Origin: Spirochaetaceae bacterium
Lineage (GTDB): Bacteria > Myxococcota_A > UBA9160 > UBA4427
Direction: 5' to 3'
DNA length: 64,000 nucleotides
NCBI GenBank assembly: GCA_020632655.1
Contig: JACKFD010000018.1
Location: forward strand, 1-64,000
The notes under the pieces are model-generated. The model had not been told where the DNA came from. It made no database searches and saw nothing but the letters and a program-made list of their open reading frames with translations. Position 1 is the stretch's first letter, and the number at the start of each line of letters is the position of its first letter. Positions 9,339-17,700 of this stretch are shown one piece after another. Position numbers and translations under genes: made by a program.

Positions 9339-10976
9339 ATGAGCGGACTCCGCGGGCCGATCAAGGCCTCGGACCTGATGGTCCGGGCGCTCGAGAACGA
9401 AGGCGTCGAGTTCATCTTCGGCATCCCGGGCGAAGAGAACCTCGATCTGCTCGAGAGCCTGCGGGACTCGCGCATCCGCCTCGTCGTGACGCGCCACGAG
9501 CAGGGCGCCGGCTTCATGGCGGCGACGGTCGGCCGTTTGACGGGCAAGCTCGGCGTCTGCCTCGCGACCCTCGGCCCGGGTGCGACGAATTTCGTGACCG
9601 CGGCGGCGTACGCGCAGCTCGGCGCGATGCCGATGATGATGATCACGGGCCAGAAGCCGATCAAGAAGAGCAAGCAGGCGCGCTTCCAGATCATCGACGT
9701 CGTCGAGATGATGCGACCGGTCACGAAGTTCGCGCGCCAGATCGTGCACGGCGCGAACATCCCTTCCACGATCCGCGAGGCGATCCGGCTCGCCGAGGAG
9801 GAGCGCCCCGGCGCCGTCCATCTCGAGCTGCCCGAGGACATCGCCGAGGAGCAGGTCGCCGAGCCCTTCCTCTTCGACCCGACCCCCGCGCGACGACCGG
9901 CCGCCGAGGACAAGGCGATCCGTCAGGCCGTCGAGATGATCGAGGGCGCCCGGCATCCGCTGCTCCTCGTCGGCGCCGGCGCGAACCGCAAACGGACGAG
10001 CAAGCAGCTCACGCGCTTCGTCGAGCAGACCGGCATTCCCTTCATCTGCACGCAGATGGGCAAGGGCGTGATCGACGAGCGTCACGTCCAGTACCTCGGC
10101 ACGGCGGCCCTCTCCGACAACGACTCCGTCCACGACGCGATCGCCGCCGCCGACCTCGTGATCAACGTCGGCCACGACGTGATCGAGAAGCCACCCTTCT
10201 TCATGAGTCCGGGCGGCTTCGACGTGCTCCACATCAGCTTCGCCTCCGCTGCCGTCGATGCGATCTACTTTCCGCAGAAGGAGGTCGTCGGCGACATCGC
10301 GAACGCCGTCTGGCAGATCAACGAGACGATCCGCAATCAGGAACATTGGGACTTCTCGACCTTCAAGCGCGTCCAGAAGAAGGTCGAGGAGCACGTCTCC
10401 GAGAAGTCCGACGATCCGTCCTTCCCGCTCGTGCCGCAGAGACTCGTCGCCGACGTCCGCCGCGCCATGCCCGAGGACGGCATCGTCTGCCTCGACAACG
10501 GCATGTACAAGATCTGGTTCGCACGCAACTACGAGGCCTACCAGCCGAACACCATCCTGCTCGACAACGCCCTCGCGACCATGGGCGCCGGCCTGCCCTC
10601 TGCGATCGGCGCGTCCTTCGTCTACCCGGATCGGAAGATCCTCGCAGTCTGTGGCGACGGCGGGTTCATGATGAACTCGCAGGAGCTCGAGACCGCCGTC
10701 CGCACGAAGCGCGACGTCACGACGCTGATCCTGCGAGACGACTCCTACGGGATGATCCGATGGAAGCAGGGTGACGGGGGCTTCCCGGACTGGGGGCTCG
10801 AGTTCGGCAATCCGGACTTCGTCGCCTACGCCGAGAGCTACGGCGCCCGCGGCTACCGCGTGAAGAAGGCGGACGACCTGCTCGTATTGCTCCGGAAATG
10901 CCTGGACGAAGGCGGGGTCAACGTGATCGAGTGCCCGGTCGACTACGCCGAGAACGCGAGCCTGCGGAAGCGGTAG
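9339..10976 (+). CDS. Acetolactate synthase-like thiamine-diphosphate enzyme
   Basis: A 545-residue ThDP-dependent enzyme with the three-domain order of acetolactate synthase and relatives. The N-terminal domain has the catalytic Glu in RHEQGAGFMA (E54), the central domain follows, and the C-terminal ThDP site starts with GDG (439-441) and ends with LRDDSYGMIRWKQ about 30 residues later. The YGMIRWKQ context resembles catabolic AlsS-type enzymes, which make acetolactate from two pyruvates, but benzaldehyde-lyase and oxalyl-CoA-decarboxylase relatives share the fold. No small regulatory subunit gene (ilvN) is next to it, which favours a non-anabolic role. The ATG at 9339 follows AGGAGG by 5 nt; an in-frame GTG at 9333 lies inside the ribosome site. 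Confidence 0.88.
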   Translation: MSGLRGPIKASDLMVRALENEGVEFIFGIPGEENLDLLESLRDSRIRLVVTRHEQGAGFMAATVGRLTGKLGVCLATLGPGATNFVTAAAYAQLGAMPMMMITGQKPIKKSKQARFQIIDVVEMMRPVTKFARQIVHGANIPSTIREAIRLAEEERPGAVHLELPEDIAEEQVAEPFLFDPTPARRPAAEDKAIRQAVEMIEGARHPLLLVGAGANRKRTSKQLTRFVEQTGIPFICTQMGKGVIDERHVQYLGTAALSDNDSVHDAIAAADLVINVGHDVIEKPPFFMSPGGFDVLHISFASAAVDAIYFPQKEVVGDIANAVWQINETIRNQEHWDFSTFKRVQKKVEEHVSEKSDDPSFPLVPQRLVADVRRAMPEDGIVCLDNGMYKIWFARNYEAYQPNTILLDNALATMGAGLPSAIGASFVYPDRKILAVCGDGGFMMNSQELETAVRTKRDVTTLILRDDSYGMIRWKQGDGGFPDWGLEFGNPDFVAYAESYGARGYRVKKADDLLVLLRKCLDEGGVNVIECPVDYAENASLRKR

Positions 10977-11026
10977 AGGTGCGACCGTCTGCCGTTGGAT
11001 TTCGTGCCAGGCATCCCGGCCGTGTA

Positions 11027-11045
11027 CCGCGGCGGCGAGCCGCGG
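11027..11045. terminator. Hairpin between convergent genes, possible terminator
   Basis: A 7-bp GC stem (CCGCGGC / GCCGCGG) with a 5-nt loop sits in the 76-bp gap between the stops of the acetolactate-synthase-like gene and the leftward hypothetical gene. No T-run follows on either strand, so intrinsic termination is not assured. Confidence 0.35.
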
Positions 11046-11052
11046 ACGTCCA

Positions 11053-12075
11053 TCAGTCGCGCATCTCGATCCGGCTGATGATCTCGTCGATCTCGGGGCG
11101 ATAGGCGTCGATGTCGTCGGGTGAGAACAGGACCTGCGCCGTGCCCGCGTCCATGATGGACGTGTACACGTTTACCATGTGGCGCATCACGCCCCCGACA
11201 TTCACGCTGTATTCGAGATAGCGCCAGGGATGTCCGTCGAGCGTGATGGACCGGTCGGCGGCGATCTTCAAGCCGTGTCGGCCTCCTGATGCCGTGGCTT
11301 CGAGCCGCTCGAATAGCTCGTCGCGCATCACGCCCATGTCCCGGACCCGAGTGGAGGTCGCCAGCGCGAATTGGATGCCGTCGTTGGCGCTTCGATAGAC
11401 GGCCTCGATCGCCTCCTGCGGCGCCGTCGTCTCCGTCCAGAAGCTCGTGTCGTAGCAGACGGCGACCGGCACGATCTTCGACTGGCGGCACTCGAACGCG
11501 TCCTCTCCCGTGCGGGTCGACGGCGGCTCGCGAAGCACGCCGTCGTCGCTCATGACGAGGGGCTTCGGCGGCGGCAGGTACGATCCGCCGGGCGGGAGCG
11601 GCGGCGGTTTCGGAACCTCGCTTGCGGCCGGCGGGAGCGGCGGCGGTTTCGGAACCTCGCTTGCGGCCGGCGGGGCCGAAGGCGGCTTCGTAGCGGATGC
11701 AGCGGTCCCACGCGGCTTCTGCGCTTCGGCCTCGAGCCGGACCAGTCGGGCGTTGCACTGCGCGAAGTCGGCTTCGGCCCGACCAGCGTCCACTCGCTTC
11801 ATCAGGGCGAACGCGTCGCGATGGATCTCGGAGAGGACCGCCGCCGGTCGCCCGTCCTCGATCCCGACGATCAGCTTCGTCCAGCGGTAGCTCGCCACGT
11901 TGTCCCCGAAACGGTTCGCCGAAAGGAAGGCGCAGTAGCGCGCTTCGAAGTCGGGATCGGGACTCGACTCGATCGCGACCTGCGCGGGCTCCTCCGCGAA
12001 AGACGGACCGGGAACGATTAGCAGCAGGACGATCGCGATCAGGACCATCATCTTCCGGCTCCCTCGTGCCGCCAT
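11053..12075 (-). CDS. Secreted hypothetical protein with Pro-rich tandem repeat linker
   Basis: A 340-residue protein I do not recognise. It begins with a clear signal peptide (KMMVLIAIVLLLIVPGPSFA), so it should be periplasmic or secreted. An N-terminal helical domain with Cys residues (RYCAFLSANRFGDN) is joined to a C-terminal domain (FECRQSKIVPVAVCYDTSFW onward) by a proline-rich linker with two exact copies of PPAASEVPKPPPL, encoded by a 39-bp DNA repeat. The C-terminal half (about 170 residues, ending ISRIEMRD) is mixed alpha/beta with no motif I can name. GGAGG precedes the ATG at 12075. It is the last gene of a leftward run that includes the small Cys protein and the SDR. Confidence 0.7.
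   Translation of the reverse strand: MAARGSRKMMVLIAIVLLLIVPGPSFAEEPAQVAIESSPDPDFEARYCAFLSANRFGDNVASYRWTKLIVGIEDGRPAAVLSEIHRDAFALMKRVDAGRAEADFAQCNARLVRLEAEAQKPRGTAASATKPPSAPPAASEVPKPPPLPPAASEVPKPPPLPPGGSYLPPPKPLVMSDDGVLREPPSTRTGEDAFECRQSKIVPVAVCYDTSFWTETTAPQEAIEAVYRSANDGIQFALATSTRVRDMGVMRDELFERLEATASGGRHGLKIAADRSITLDGHPWRYLEYSVNVGGVMRHMVNVYTSIMDAGTAQVLFSPDDIDAYRPEIDEIISRIEMRD
11594..11671 (-). repeat. Two tandem 39-bp repeats inside a Pro-rich linker
   Basis: The 39-bp unit beginning at 11594 is repeated at 11633 without visible mismatch and keeps frame (13 codons, PPAASEVPKPPPL). The identity of the copies indicates recent slippage expansion of the linker in the surrounding secreted protein. 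Confidence 0.85.
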
Positions 12076-12139
12076 CCTCGTCCTCCGCCACGATCGACCA
12101 CACGTCCTCGGGATGCAGAGGCCATCCACCGCGCCCCGC

Positions 12140-12322
12140 TCAATCGCGATAGTCGCCATAGGGCACGATCGGGTCCGGCTCGATGCCCTTGCGCAGGCCG
12201 ATCTTGACGCGCCGGCGAAAGGCGCGCTCCTCCAGCTCGACGAGCCTCTTCTGCGTCTTCGTCCGCTTTCCCCGCCGACACGTCCGACACGAGCAGGACT
12301 TGGGCGTTGCCTTGGTCGGCAC
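12140..12322 (-). CDS. Small basic protein with a CSCRTC motif
   Basis: A 60-residue protein not recognised. It starts MPTKATPKSCSCRTCRRGKR: three cysteines in a C-x-C-x2-C arrangement within a strongly basic N-terminus, followed by a Lys/Arg/Glu helix and an acidic PYGDYRD tail. This could be a small metal-binding or nucleic-acid-binding protein. A GGAG sits 9 nt before the GTG start, and it lies between two genes of the same strand with short gaps, which supports it as real. Only three Cys are near each other, so a complete zinc ribbon is not present. Confidence 0.55.
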   Translation of the reverse strand: MPTKATPKSCSCRTCRRGKRTKTQKRLVELEERAFRRRVKIGLRKGIEPDPIVPYGDYRD

Positions 12323-12475
12323 GTCTCGTCACTCCTTCCGAGCCCGCCTGCGTCGTCCAGCCGGCCACCGGCGGCTCGCAAGCGTCCGCGTCGGGTGGCG
12401 CCGGGGCAAGGGGATCCGAGCGGTAGTCGCCCCCGACGGGCGAACGGTTCCGTTTCGGCAGGCCTTCCCCGGCGA

Positions 12476-13357
12476 TCACCTCGCCGGGAGCGGATCCCCG
12501 TCCAGCCCACAGAGCTCGAGGCTCGTCTGCCAGAGGCGGCGGCTCGTCTCGGGGTCGAAATCGAGGGGCTTCTCGCGGCGCTTGCGGGAGCGGTAGTAGC
12601 CGCCGTTCGCGCCATCGAGCGCGGGATCCGCAGCGACGATCACAGCCGTGCGCGCGGCGCGCGCGGCGCTCGGGAAGAAGTTCCGCAGCAGGGGGCCGAC
12701 GAGGCGGTAGGCGAGACCGGGGTTGTCGGCGCCGATGTTCGAGGCGACGGGGCCCGGGTCGACGGCGTTGACCGTGACGCCGCTGCCCTCGATGCGGCGT
12801 GCAAGCTCGAGGGTGAAGTAGAGGATCGCGAGCTTCGACTGGCCGTAGGCCTTCATCATCCCGTAGTCGCGCTCGAGCATCAGGTCGTCGAAGTCGAGGC
12901 GCGCGATCTTGTAGGTGTCGGAGCCTACGTTGACGATCCGCGCCGGCGCGCTCTCGCGCAGACGTGGCAGGAGTCCGAGGGTCAGCCGGAACATCGCGAG
13001 GTAGTTCACGGCGAAGGTCAGCTCGTGCCCGGCCTCGTCGACGCGGCGCGAGAGCCCGACGAGGCCGGCGTTGTTGACGAGGACGTGGAGGGGGCGGCCG
13101 CTCGCGAGGTACTCTGCGACGGCGCGATCGATCGCGGCGGGAGAGGCGAAGTCGGCGAGCAGGAGCTCCGGCGTCTTGCCCCCGCCTGCCCGGGCGACTT
13201 CGGCCTGCACGGCAAGCGCCTTCTCGCGGTTGCGCGCGTGCAGCACGACGTCGGCGCCGCGCGCCGCGAGGGCCAGGGCGACGGCCTTGCCGTGCCCGTC
13301 GGTCGAGCCCGTGACGAGACAGGTCCTGCCGCGTAGATCCTGCGTGGCCCCGCCCAT
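12476..13357 (-). CDS. Short-chain dehydrogenase/reductase, retinol-dehydrogenase-like
   Basis: A 293-residue classical/extended SDR that reduces or oxidises a carbonyl/alcohol with NAD(P)H. Cofactor site TGSTDGHGKAVA near the N-terminus, NNAG in the middle, the catalytic Ser in NVGSDTYK and the YGQSK active-site motif are all present. The sequence pattern (long insert after NNAG, substrate loop DFDDLMLERDYGMMKAYG) resembles retinol dehydrogenase/WWOX-type SDRs that act on lipophilic alcohols. AAGGAG precedes the ATG. It lies 15 bp after the sulfotransferase gene and is surely in the same operon, suggesting a shared lipid or sterol-like substrate, which is inference. Confidence 0.88.
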   Translation of the reverse strand: MGGATQDLRGRTCLVTGSTDGHGKAVALALAARGADVVLHARNREKALAVQAEVARAGGGKTPELLLADFASPAAIDRAVAEYLASGRPLHVLVNNAGLVGLSRRVDEAGHELTFAVNYLAMFRLTLGLLPRLRESAPARIVNVGSDTYKIARLDFDDLMLERDYGMMKAYGQSKLAILYFTLELARRIEGSGVTVNAVDPGPVASNIGADNPGLAYRLVGPLLRNFFPSAARAARTAVIVAADPALDGANGGYYRSRKRREKPLDFDPETSRRLWQTSLELCGLDGDPLPAR

Positions 13358-13372
13358 GACTCGAGCTCCTTG

Positions 13373-14614
13373 CTAGGCGCCCTCTCGCGCGACGCCGAAA
13401 TGTTCCCGATAGCGCTTGAAGCGCGCATCGAGCTCCTCGGGATCGAGGCCGAAATCCGCCAGACCGTAGCGATGCGTGCCGTATTTGTGCTGCGGATTCG
13501 AGTCGACCCAGCGTTCGACGCGGGCCTTCGACCCGGCGGCCCACTCGATCCCGAGGAACTCGTGGATTCGGCGCATCTCGCCCGTCGCATCCCGCATCAG
13601 GTCGACGTAGTGCACGTCGAGCACGGATCCCGCCGGCGCGTGCTCGCGCGCGACGATGGCCCGCTCGACGGAGTTCGCCATCTGGTCCGCGACGCGTCGA
13701 CCGACGGCGTGCAGGTCGACGCGGCTCGACAGGAGCTGGCCCGTATGGGCCATCATGCTGCTGAAGGAGGGCACGACCTTCCGCGGATCGCGATGGGTGT
13801 GGATGATCCTCGCGTCGGGGAAGACCTCGAGCAGGACGTCGAGGTTCTCTTGATGATGCGGGGTCTTGCCGAGATAACGGCCCGGGCGCTGCCAGAGCAG
13901 CAGCTGGATCAGGCGACGGAAATACTCGTAGGGCGGACGCTGGTCGATCTCGCGGATCCACTTCGTGTAGGAGGGGACCGAGAGGGAGGCGTCGACGGCC
14001 GGGCTGATGAAGGTCACGTCGAAGAGGAAGACGTCCTCCTCGGGCGAGTCCGCCTCGATCGGATGGATCGCGAAGAGCGCGGGCGACAGGTACTTCATGC
14101 CGAGCTCGGCGCGACGGGCGAAGGCGCGGCGACGCTGCCACTCGACGGGATCGTGGCGCACGGGGCGGCCGAGGGGCGCCGGGTTGAGGGCATCGACGGA
14201 CGCGAGATGGCGCAGGCCTGGCGTGCACGAGAGCAGGCGATGGAGCTTGGTCGTGCCCGTGCGCTGCATGCCCGTTATGAAGACGGGGGACTCGACCGGG
14301 AGCTCGTCGATCTCGCCGTGCAGATCGCGCAGCTGCTGGAAGCGCAGCCGGCACTCGAGCGCACGCACGATGCTGCTGCGCATGACCGATCGGCCCAGCA
14401 GATGGAGGCCCGCCTCCTCCTCGAGCGAGTGGATCAGCCGGCGCATCGGCTGGCGGAACGACTCGTCGCCGAAGGCGTGCAGCCCCGTCCGCTTCCGCGC
14501 CGCCGCGACCAGCCGCGACTCGTCGAGGTCCGGCCGCCCGATCCCGAGCGAGCCCGCGAGCTCCCACGCACCGAGCCCCACGCGCGCCGGCCAGGGAAAG
14601 GGCGCGAGCTCCAT
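13373..14614 (-). CDS. Sulfotransferase family protein
   Basis: A 413-residue PAPS-dependent sulfotransferase. The 5'-phosphosulfate loop is GMQRTGTTKLHRLL around residue 110, and the 3'-phosphate-binding region is THRDPRKVVPSFSSM. Bacterial members transfer sulfate to lipids, glycans or small hydroxylated compounds. The ATG at 14614 shares one base with the stop of the DUF1214 gene (TGATG), showing translational coupling, and the SDR follows 15 bp downstream. No PAPS-synthesis gene is nearby. No signal peptide, so it is a cytoplasmic enzyme. Readings that start further upstream would overlap the DUF1214 gene and are not supported. Confidence 0.88.
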   Translation of the reverse strand: MELAPFPWPARVGLGAWELAGSLGIGRPDLDESRLVAAARKRTGLHAFGDESFRQPMRRLIHSLEEEAGLHLLGRSVMRSSIVRALECRLRFQQLRDLHGEIDELPVESPVFITGMQRTGTTKLHRLLSCTPGLRHLASVDALNPAPLGRPVRHDPVEWQRRRAFARRAELGMKYLSPALFAIHPIEADSPEEDVFLFDVTFISPAVDASLSVPSYTKWIREIDQRPPYEYFRRLIQLLLWQRPGRYLGKTPHHQENLDVLLEVFPDARIIHTHRDPRKVVPSFSSMMAHTGQLLSSRVDLHAVGRRVADQMANSVERAIVAREHAPAGSVLDVHYVDLMRDATGEMRRIHEFLGIEWAAGSKARVERWVDSNPQHKYGTHRYGLADFGLDPEELDARFKRYREHFGVAREGA

Positions 14615-15723
14615 CAGCGACCCCCGCCCGCGAGCTCGCTCCGCTTCACGACCCGCGTGCGCGGCTGCGGATGTTCCTCGGCTCGGATCCAGCGGAAGCA
14701 CATCGTGCCCTGGCGATGCCCGACGGTATGGATCCAGTTCGGCACGCCCGGGTCCTCGTGCGCGACGACGATCCGGACCGAGCCGTCGGGCTCGTAGGTC
14801 GCCGTGTGCTTGTTCACGTGGATCCGGTAGTAGCGGTAGTCGAGCGACTCCATCCAGTGGTTGTCGAGCTGGAAGTTCCAGGAGTCGCACTCGGGCGGCG
14901 TCACCTCGATCACGAGCGCCTCTTCCGGACCGAGCGACCAGTAGCTGTGGTAGTAACAGATGTTCGGATCGCCCCCGGCACCCATCGAGATCGAGTCATC
15001 GAACTTGGGCAGCTCGTTCGTATGCGCCTGGAAGCCCTTCGCCCAGGTCGAGAAGAGCGCGGCGCAGCCGACGACGAGACCCTGCGCGCGCTGGAGGCCG
15101 GCGTCGAGGGCCTCGGGCGTGAGCGTCGCCGGCTTGCCGTCGCCGCCGATCCGCTCGATCACGAGGTCGGCGGGCTTCTCCGTGTCGCGATCGAGGAAGG
15201 TCTGCCGCACGATCAGCTGCGTCGTCTCCGGCGTCATGCGCAGCCAGTTGCCCGGCTTCTCCTCGCACGAGAGCAGGATCTCGAAGCGGCCGTCGGGTCC
15301 GATCTCGAGGTCCTTGGCGTCGAGATGCCCGGCCTGCCGAGACTCGCCCGTCGAGGCGACGCCCTCGGACTGGGTGCCGAAGTCGAGGTAGTGGACCGTG
15401 TTGCGCACGCCGCGAATGCGGTACTCGCACTCGCCCGAGATCACGGCGTGCTGGTAGTAGTTGTCGGGATTGTCGGCACCGATCTTCGCCGTCTCGTGCA
15501 CGGGGCGATTCAGCACGGGTGCGAGCGGATCGGCGTACTCGACGAAGGCCTCGAGCGAGGCGCGCGTCAGCCGCGTGAGGTACCGGAAGCCCTCGGCGCG
15601 ATCGAGCGGATCGTCCGGCTGTCCCTCCGCCAGGATCGTCTGTCCGGCGGCCTTGAGCGCGTCGCAGAACGCCTCCCAGGACTTGCCGGTCATCAGGCGG
15701 TCGAAGGGCGTGGCTTCGCTCAT
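14614..15723 (-). CDS. DUF1214 domain-containing protein
   Basis: A 369-residue protein whose C-terminal half matches the DUF1214 pattern: SYWSLGPEEALVIEVTPP, WNFQLDNHWMESLDY, and GSVRIVVAHEDPGVPNWIHT. The biochemical function of the family is unknown; DUF1214 genes are often found near steroid, lipid or xenobiotic genes. There is no signal peptide. GAGGAGGACGCGAC precedes the ATG at 15723. It is the first gene of a three-gene operon with a sulfotransferase and an SDR, all coupled or nearly touching, which suggests the three act on one metabolite. The family is confident, the role is not known. Confidence 0.85.
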   Translation of the reverse strand: MSEATPFDRLMTGKSWEAFCDALKAAGQTILAEGQPDDPLDRAEGFRYLTRLTRASLEAFVEYADPLAPVLNRPVHETAKIGADNPDNYYQHAVISGECEYRIRGVRNTVHYLDFGTQSEGVASTGESRQAGHLDAKDLEIGPDGRFEILLSCEEKPGNWLRMTPETTQLIVRQTFLDRDTEKPADLVIERIGGDGKPATLTPEALDAGLQRAQGLVVGCAALFSTWAKGFQAHTNELPKFDDSISMGAGGDPNICYYHSYWSLGPEEALVIEVTPPECDSWNFQLDNHWMESLDYRYYRIHVNKHTATYEPDGSVRIVVAHEDPGVPNWIHTVGHRQGTMCFRWIRAEEHPQPRTRVVKRSELAGGGR

Positions 15724-15920
15724 GTCGCGTCCTCCTCGGAGCTCGGTCGGAGAGGGGGCCTCCCGGCGCAAGTCGGCCCGGGGCACTCCGCGCACGGTAG
15801 GGACCGCTACAGAACGATGCATCGACGATCGCCCGACCCTCGGGCCATCCGGGTCAGCCGAGCGCGGCGCCCGGGACCCTGGCGTCGGGCGAGGCGTCCC
15901 TTCTGCTAGCCTCCTCCGCC

Positions 15921-16880
15921 ATGTCCAGACCCCGGATCTTCATCGACGGCCACGCCGGCACGACCGGCCTGCGCATTCGCGAGTGGCTCGCTTCGCGCGA
16001 CGACCTCGCGATCTGGACCCTCGACGAGCACGAGCGCAAGTCCGAGGCCGCCCGCCGCAAGGCCCTCGCCGAGGCCGACCTGACCGTCCTTTGCCTGCCC
16101 GACGAGGCGGCCGTCGAGGCCGCCAGCTGGGCGGCCGAGTGCGACGCCCGCCTGATCGATGCCAGCTCGGCCCATCGCGTCGCCGAGGGATGGGTCTACG
16201 GCCTGCCGGAGCTCGCGCCCTCCCAGCGCGACGCGATCCGGAACGCCCGCTTCGTCTCCAACCCGGGCTGCTACCCGACCGCCTTCGTCACGCTCGTGCG
16301 CCCGCTGGTCGACGCCGGCCTGCTGCGGGCCGACGCCGCGCTATCGATCCACGCGCTCTCGGGCTACACGGGCGGCGGCAAGAGCCTGATCGAGCGCTGG
16401 GAGGATCCGCAGGCCGGGCGGGTCGGCCTGCCCTACGAGGCGCCCTACGCCCTCGAGCGCGTCCACAAGCACGTCCCCGAGATGCATCGCTACTCGGGCC
16501 TCGCCGAGGCCCCCTTCTTCGTGCCGGCGGTCGGGCCCTTCGCCTGCGGCATGCGCGTCGAGGTCGCGATCCCGCGCGCCCTGCTCGCACCCGGCGCGAC
16601 GGGCGAGGCCGTCTGGCAGGCGCTCGCGGACCGCTACCGCGGCGAGCCCTTCGTCGAGGTCGCGGCCTTCCGCGGGCTCGAGCCCGTCGACGATTTCCTG
16701 CTCGACCCGACTGCGCTGAACGGGACGAATCGACTGCGCCTGCACGCCCTGCCGAACGCGGCGGGGCACGTGCTGCTCGTGGGCCTGCTCGACAACCTCG
16801 GCAAGGGGGCCTCGGGTGCGGCGATCCAGTCGCTGAACCTGATGCTCGGCCTCGACGAGACGACCGGCCTGCCGCGCTAG
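15921..16880 (+). CDS. argC: N-acetyl-gamma-glutamyl-phosphate reductase (ArgC)
   Basis: A 319-residue enzyme that reduces N-acetylglutamyl phosphate with NADPH in arginine biosynthesis. The N-terminal Rossmann domain opens with FIDGHAGTTGLRI; the catalytic cysteine is in SNPGCYPT (C117); the substrate His lies in HKHVPEM; and GYTGGGKS is present. The length and the start of the protein match the shorter (type 2) ArgC form. It stands alone, 198 bp from the divergent DUF1214 gene and not next to argB or argJ. Confidence 0.92.
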   Translation: MSRPRIFIDGHAGTTGLRIREWLASRDDLAIWTLDEHERKSEAARRKALAEADLTVLCLPDEAAVEAASWAAECDARLIDASSAHRVAEGWVYGLPELAPSQRDAIRNARFVSNPGCYPTAFVTLVRPLVDAGLLRADAALSIHALSGYTGGGKSLIERWEDPQAGRVGLPYEAPYALERVHKHVPEMHRYSGLAEAPFFVPAVGPFACGMRVEVAIPRALLAPGATGEAVWQALADRYRGEPFVEVAAFRGLEPVDDFLLDPTALNGTNRLRLHALPNAAGHVLLVGLLDNLGKGASGAAIQSLNLMLGLDETTGLPR

Positions 16881-16943
16881 CCCTCCCCCGCGCACGCCCA
16901 CCCCGCCCGGCTCTCCGTCACGCCCATCGAGAATCGGATCTTG

Positions 16944-16959
16944 TGTGAACCGCTTCACA
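16944..16959. promoter_or_regulatory. Perfect CRP/FNR-family palindrome TGTGA-N6-TCACA
   Basis: TGTGAACCGCTTCACA matches the E. coli CRP consensus half-sites exactly on both arms. It lies 95 bp upstream of the ECF sigma-factor ATG in an otherwise gene-free stretch. A CRP/FNR-superfamily regulator is the natural candidate; which one is unknown. Confidence 0.6.
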
Positions 16960-16985
16960 GAGCGGCGCTCTGATCCCCAACACCC

Positions 16986-17001
16986 TGTGGCTGCATTCAC
17001 A
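16986..17001. promoter_or_regulatory. Second CRP-like site, one mismatch
   Basis: TGTGGCTGCATTCACA has one perfect arm (TCACA) and one arm with a single change (TGTGG). Its centre is 42 bp from the centre of the perfect site, four helical turns, so two dimers would bind on the same DNA face upstream of the sigma-factor gene. Confidence 0.5.
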
Positions 17002-17054
17002 GAACGAGCCCCGATGGCCCTTCGGCCCGACGGCTCGACCGAGGAGTGAGCGTG

Positions 17055-17669
17055 ATGCAGCAGCGGAACCCCCGACCCCAGAACCAGGACGATCGCGAGC
17101 GGGATCTCGAGCGAGTCAAGCGCGTGATCGCGGGCGACCAGCAGGCCTTCGCCGAGATCTACGACGACGCCTTCCCGCGCGTCTTCGCCTTCATCCTCAA
17201 GCGGATCGGCGACCGGGCCGAGGCCGAGGACCTGACCCAGGAGACCTTCGTCCAGCTCTACCGCTCGCTCGGATCCTTCGAGGGCCGCTCGAGCCTGCTG
17301 ACCTGGACCTTCGGCATCGCGCACAACGTCTGCTCCCGCTACTACCGGCACTGCTCGCGCTGGATGGTCGGCCCGAAGGACGCGCGCACGCTCGAGGAGC
17401 GGCCGGTCGAGGCCGCCGTCGAGCAGCAGGTCGACGCGGCCCGCGTGCTCGACCATTGCGGCCGCGTGCTCGGCGAGTCGCGCCGCCCGGCCCATCGCGA
17501 GATCTTCCACCTCCGCTACGGCGAGAGCCGGTCGATCCGCGAGATCGCCGAGCGGACGGGCAAATCGAACGAGGCCGTCAAGGTGAGCCTGCGACGGAGC
17601 CGCGCGCTGCTCGAGAGCAGCGTGCCGGAGCTCGCGGTCGTGCTCGCGGACGTCGCCCAGAGCGCGTGA
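17055..17669 (+). CDS. ECF-type sigma-70 family RNA polymerase sigma factor
   Basis: A 204-residue extracytoplasmic-function sigma factor. Region 2 is seen as FAEIYDDAFPRVFAFILKRIGDRAEAEDLTQETF (DLTQETF is the hallmark of region 2.2), with the -10-contacting stretch TWTFGIAHNVCSRYYRH, and region 4 as FHLRYGESRSIREIAERTGKSNEAVKVSLRRSR, a helix-turn-helix for the -35 element. GAGGAG at 17041 fits starts at 17052 (GTG) or 17055 (ATG); the ATG is given. No anti-sigma gene lies downstream, where lysS is convergent 31 bp away. Two CRP-type palindromes upstream suggest control by a CRP/FNR regulator. Confidence 0.88.
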   Translation: MQQRNPRPQNQDDRERDLERVKRVIAGDQQAFAEIYDDAFPRVFAFILKRIGDRAEAEDLTQETFVQLYRSLGSFEGRSSLLTWTFGIAHNVCSRYYRHCSRWMVGPKDARTLEERPVEAAVEQQVDAARVLDHCGRVLGESRRPAHREIFHLRYGESRSIREIAERTGKSNEAVKVSLRRSRALLESSVPELAVVLADVAQSA

Positions 17670-17700
17670 TTCGCGAGCGCGGCGAGCCCGGAAGACGACG

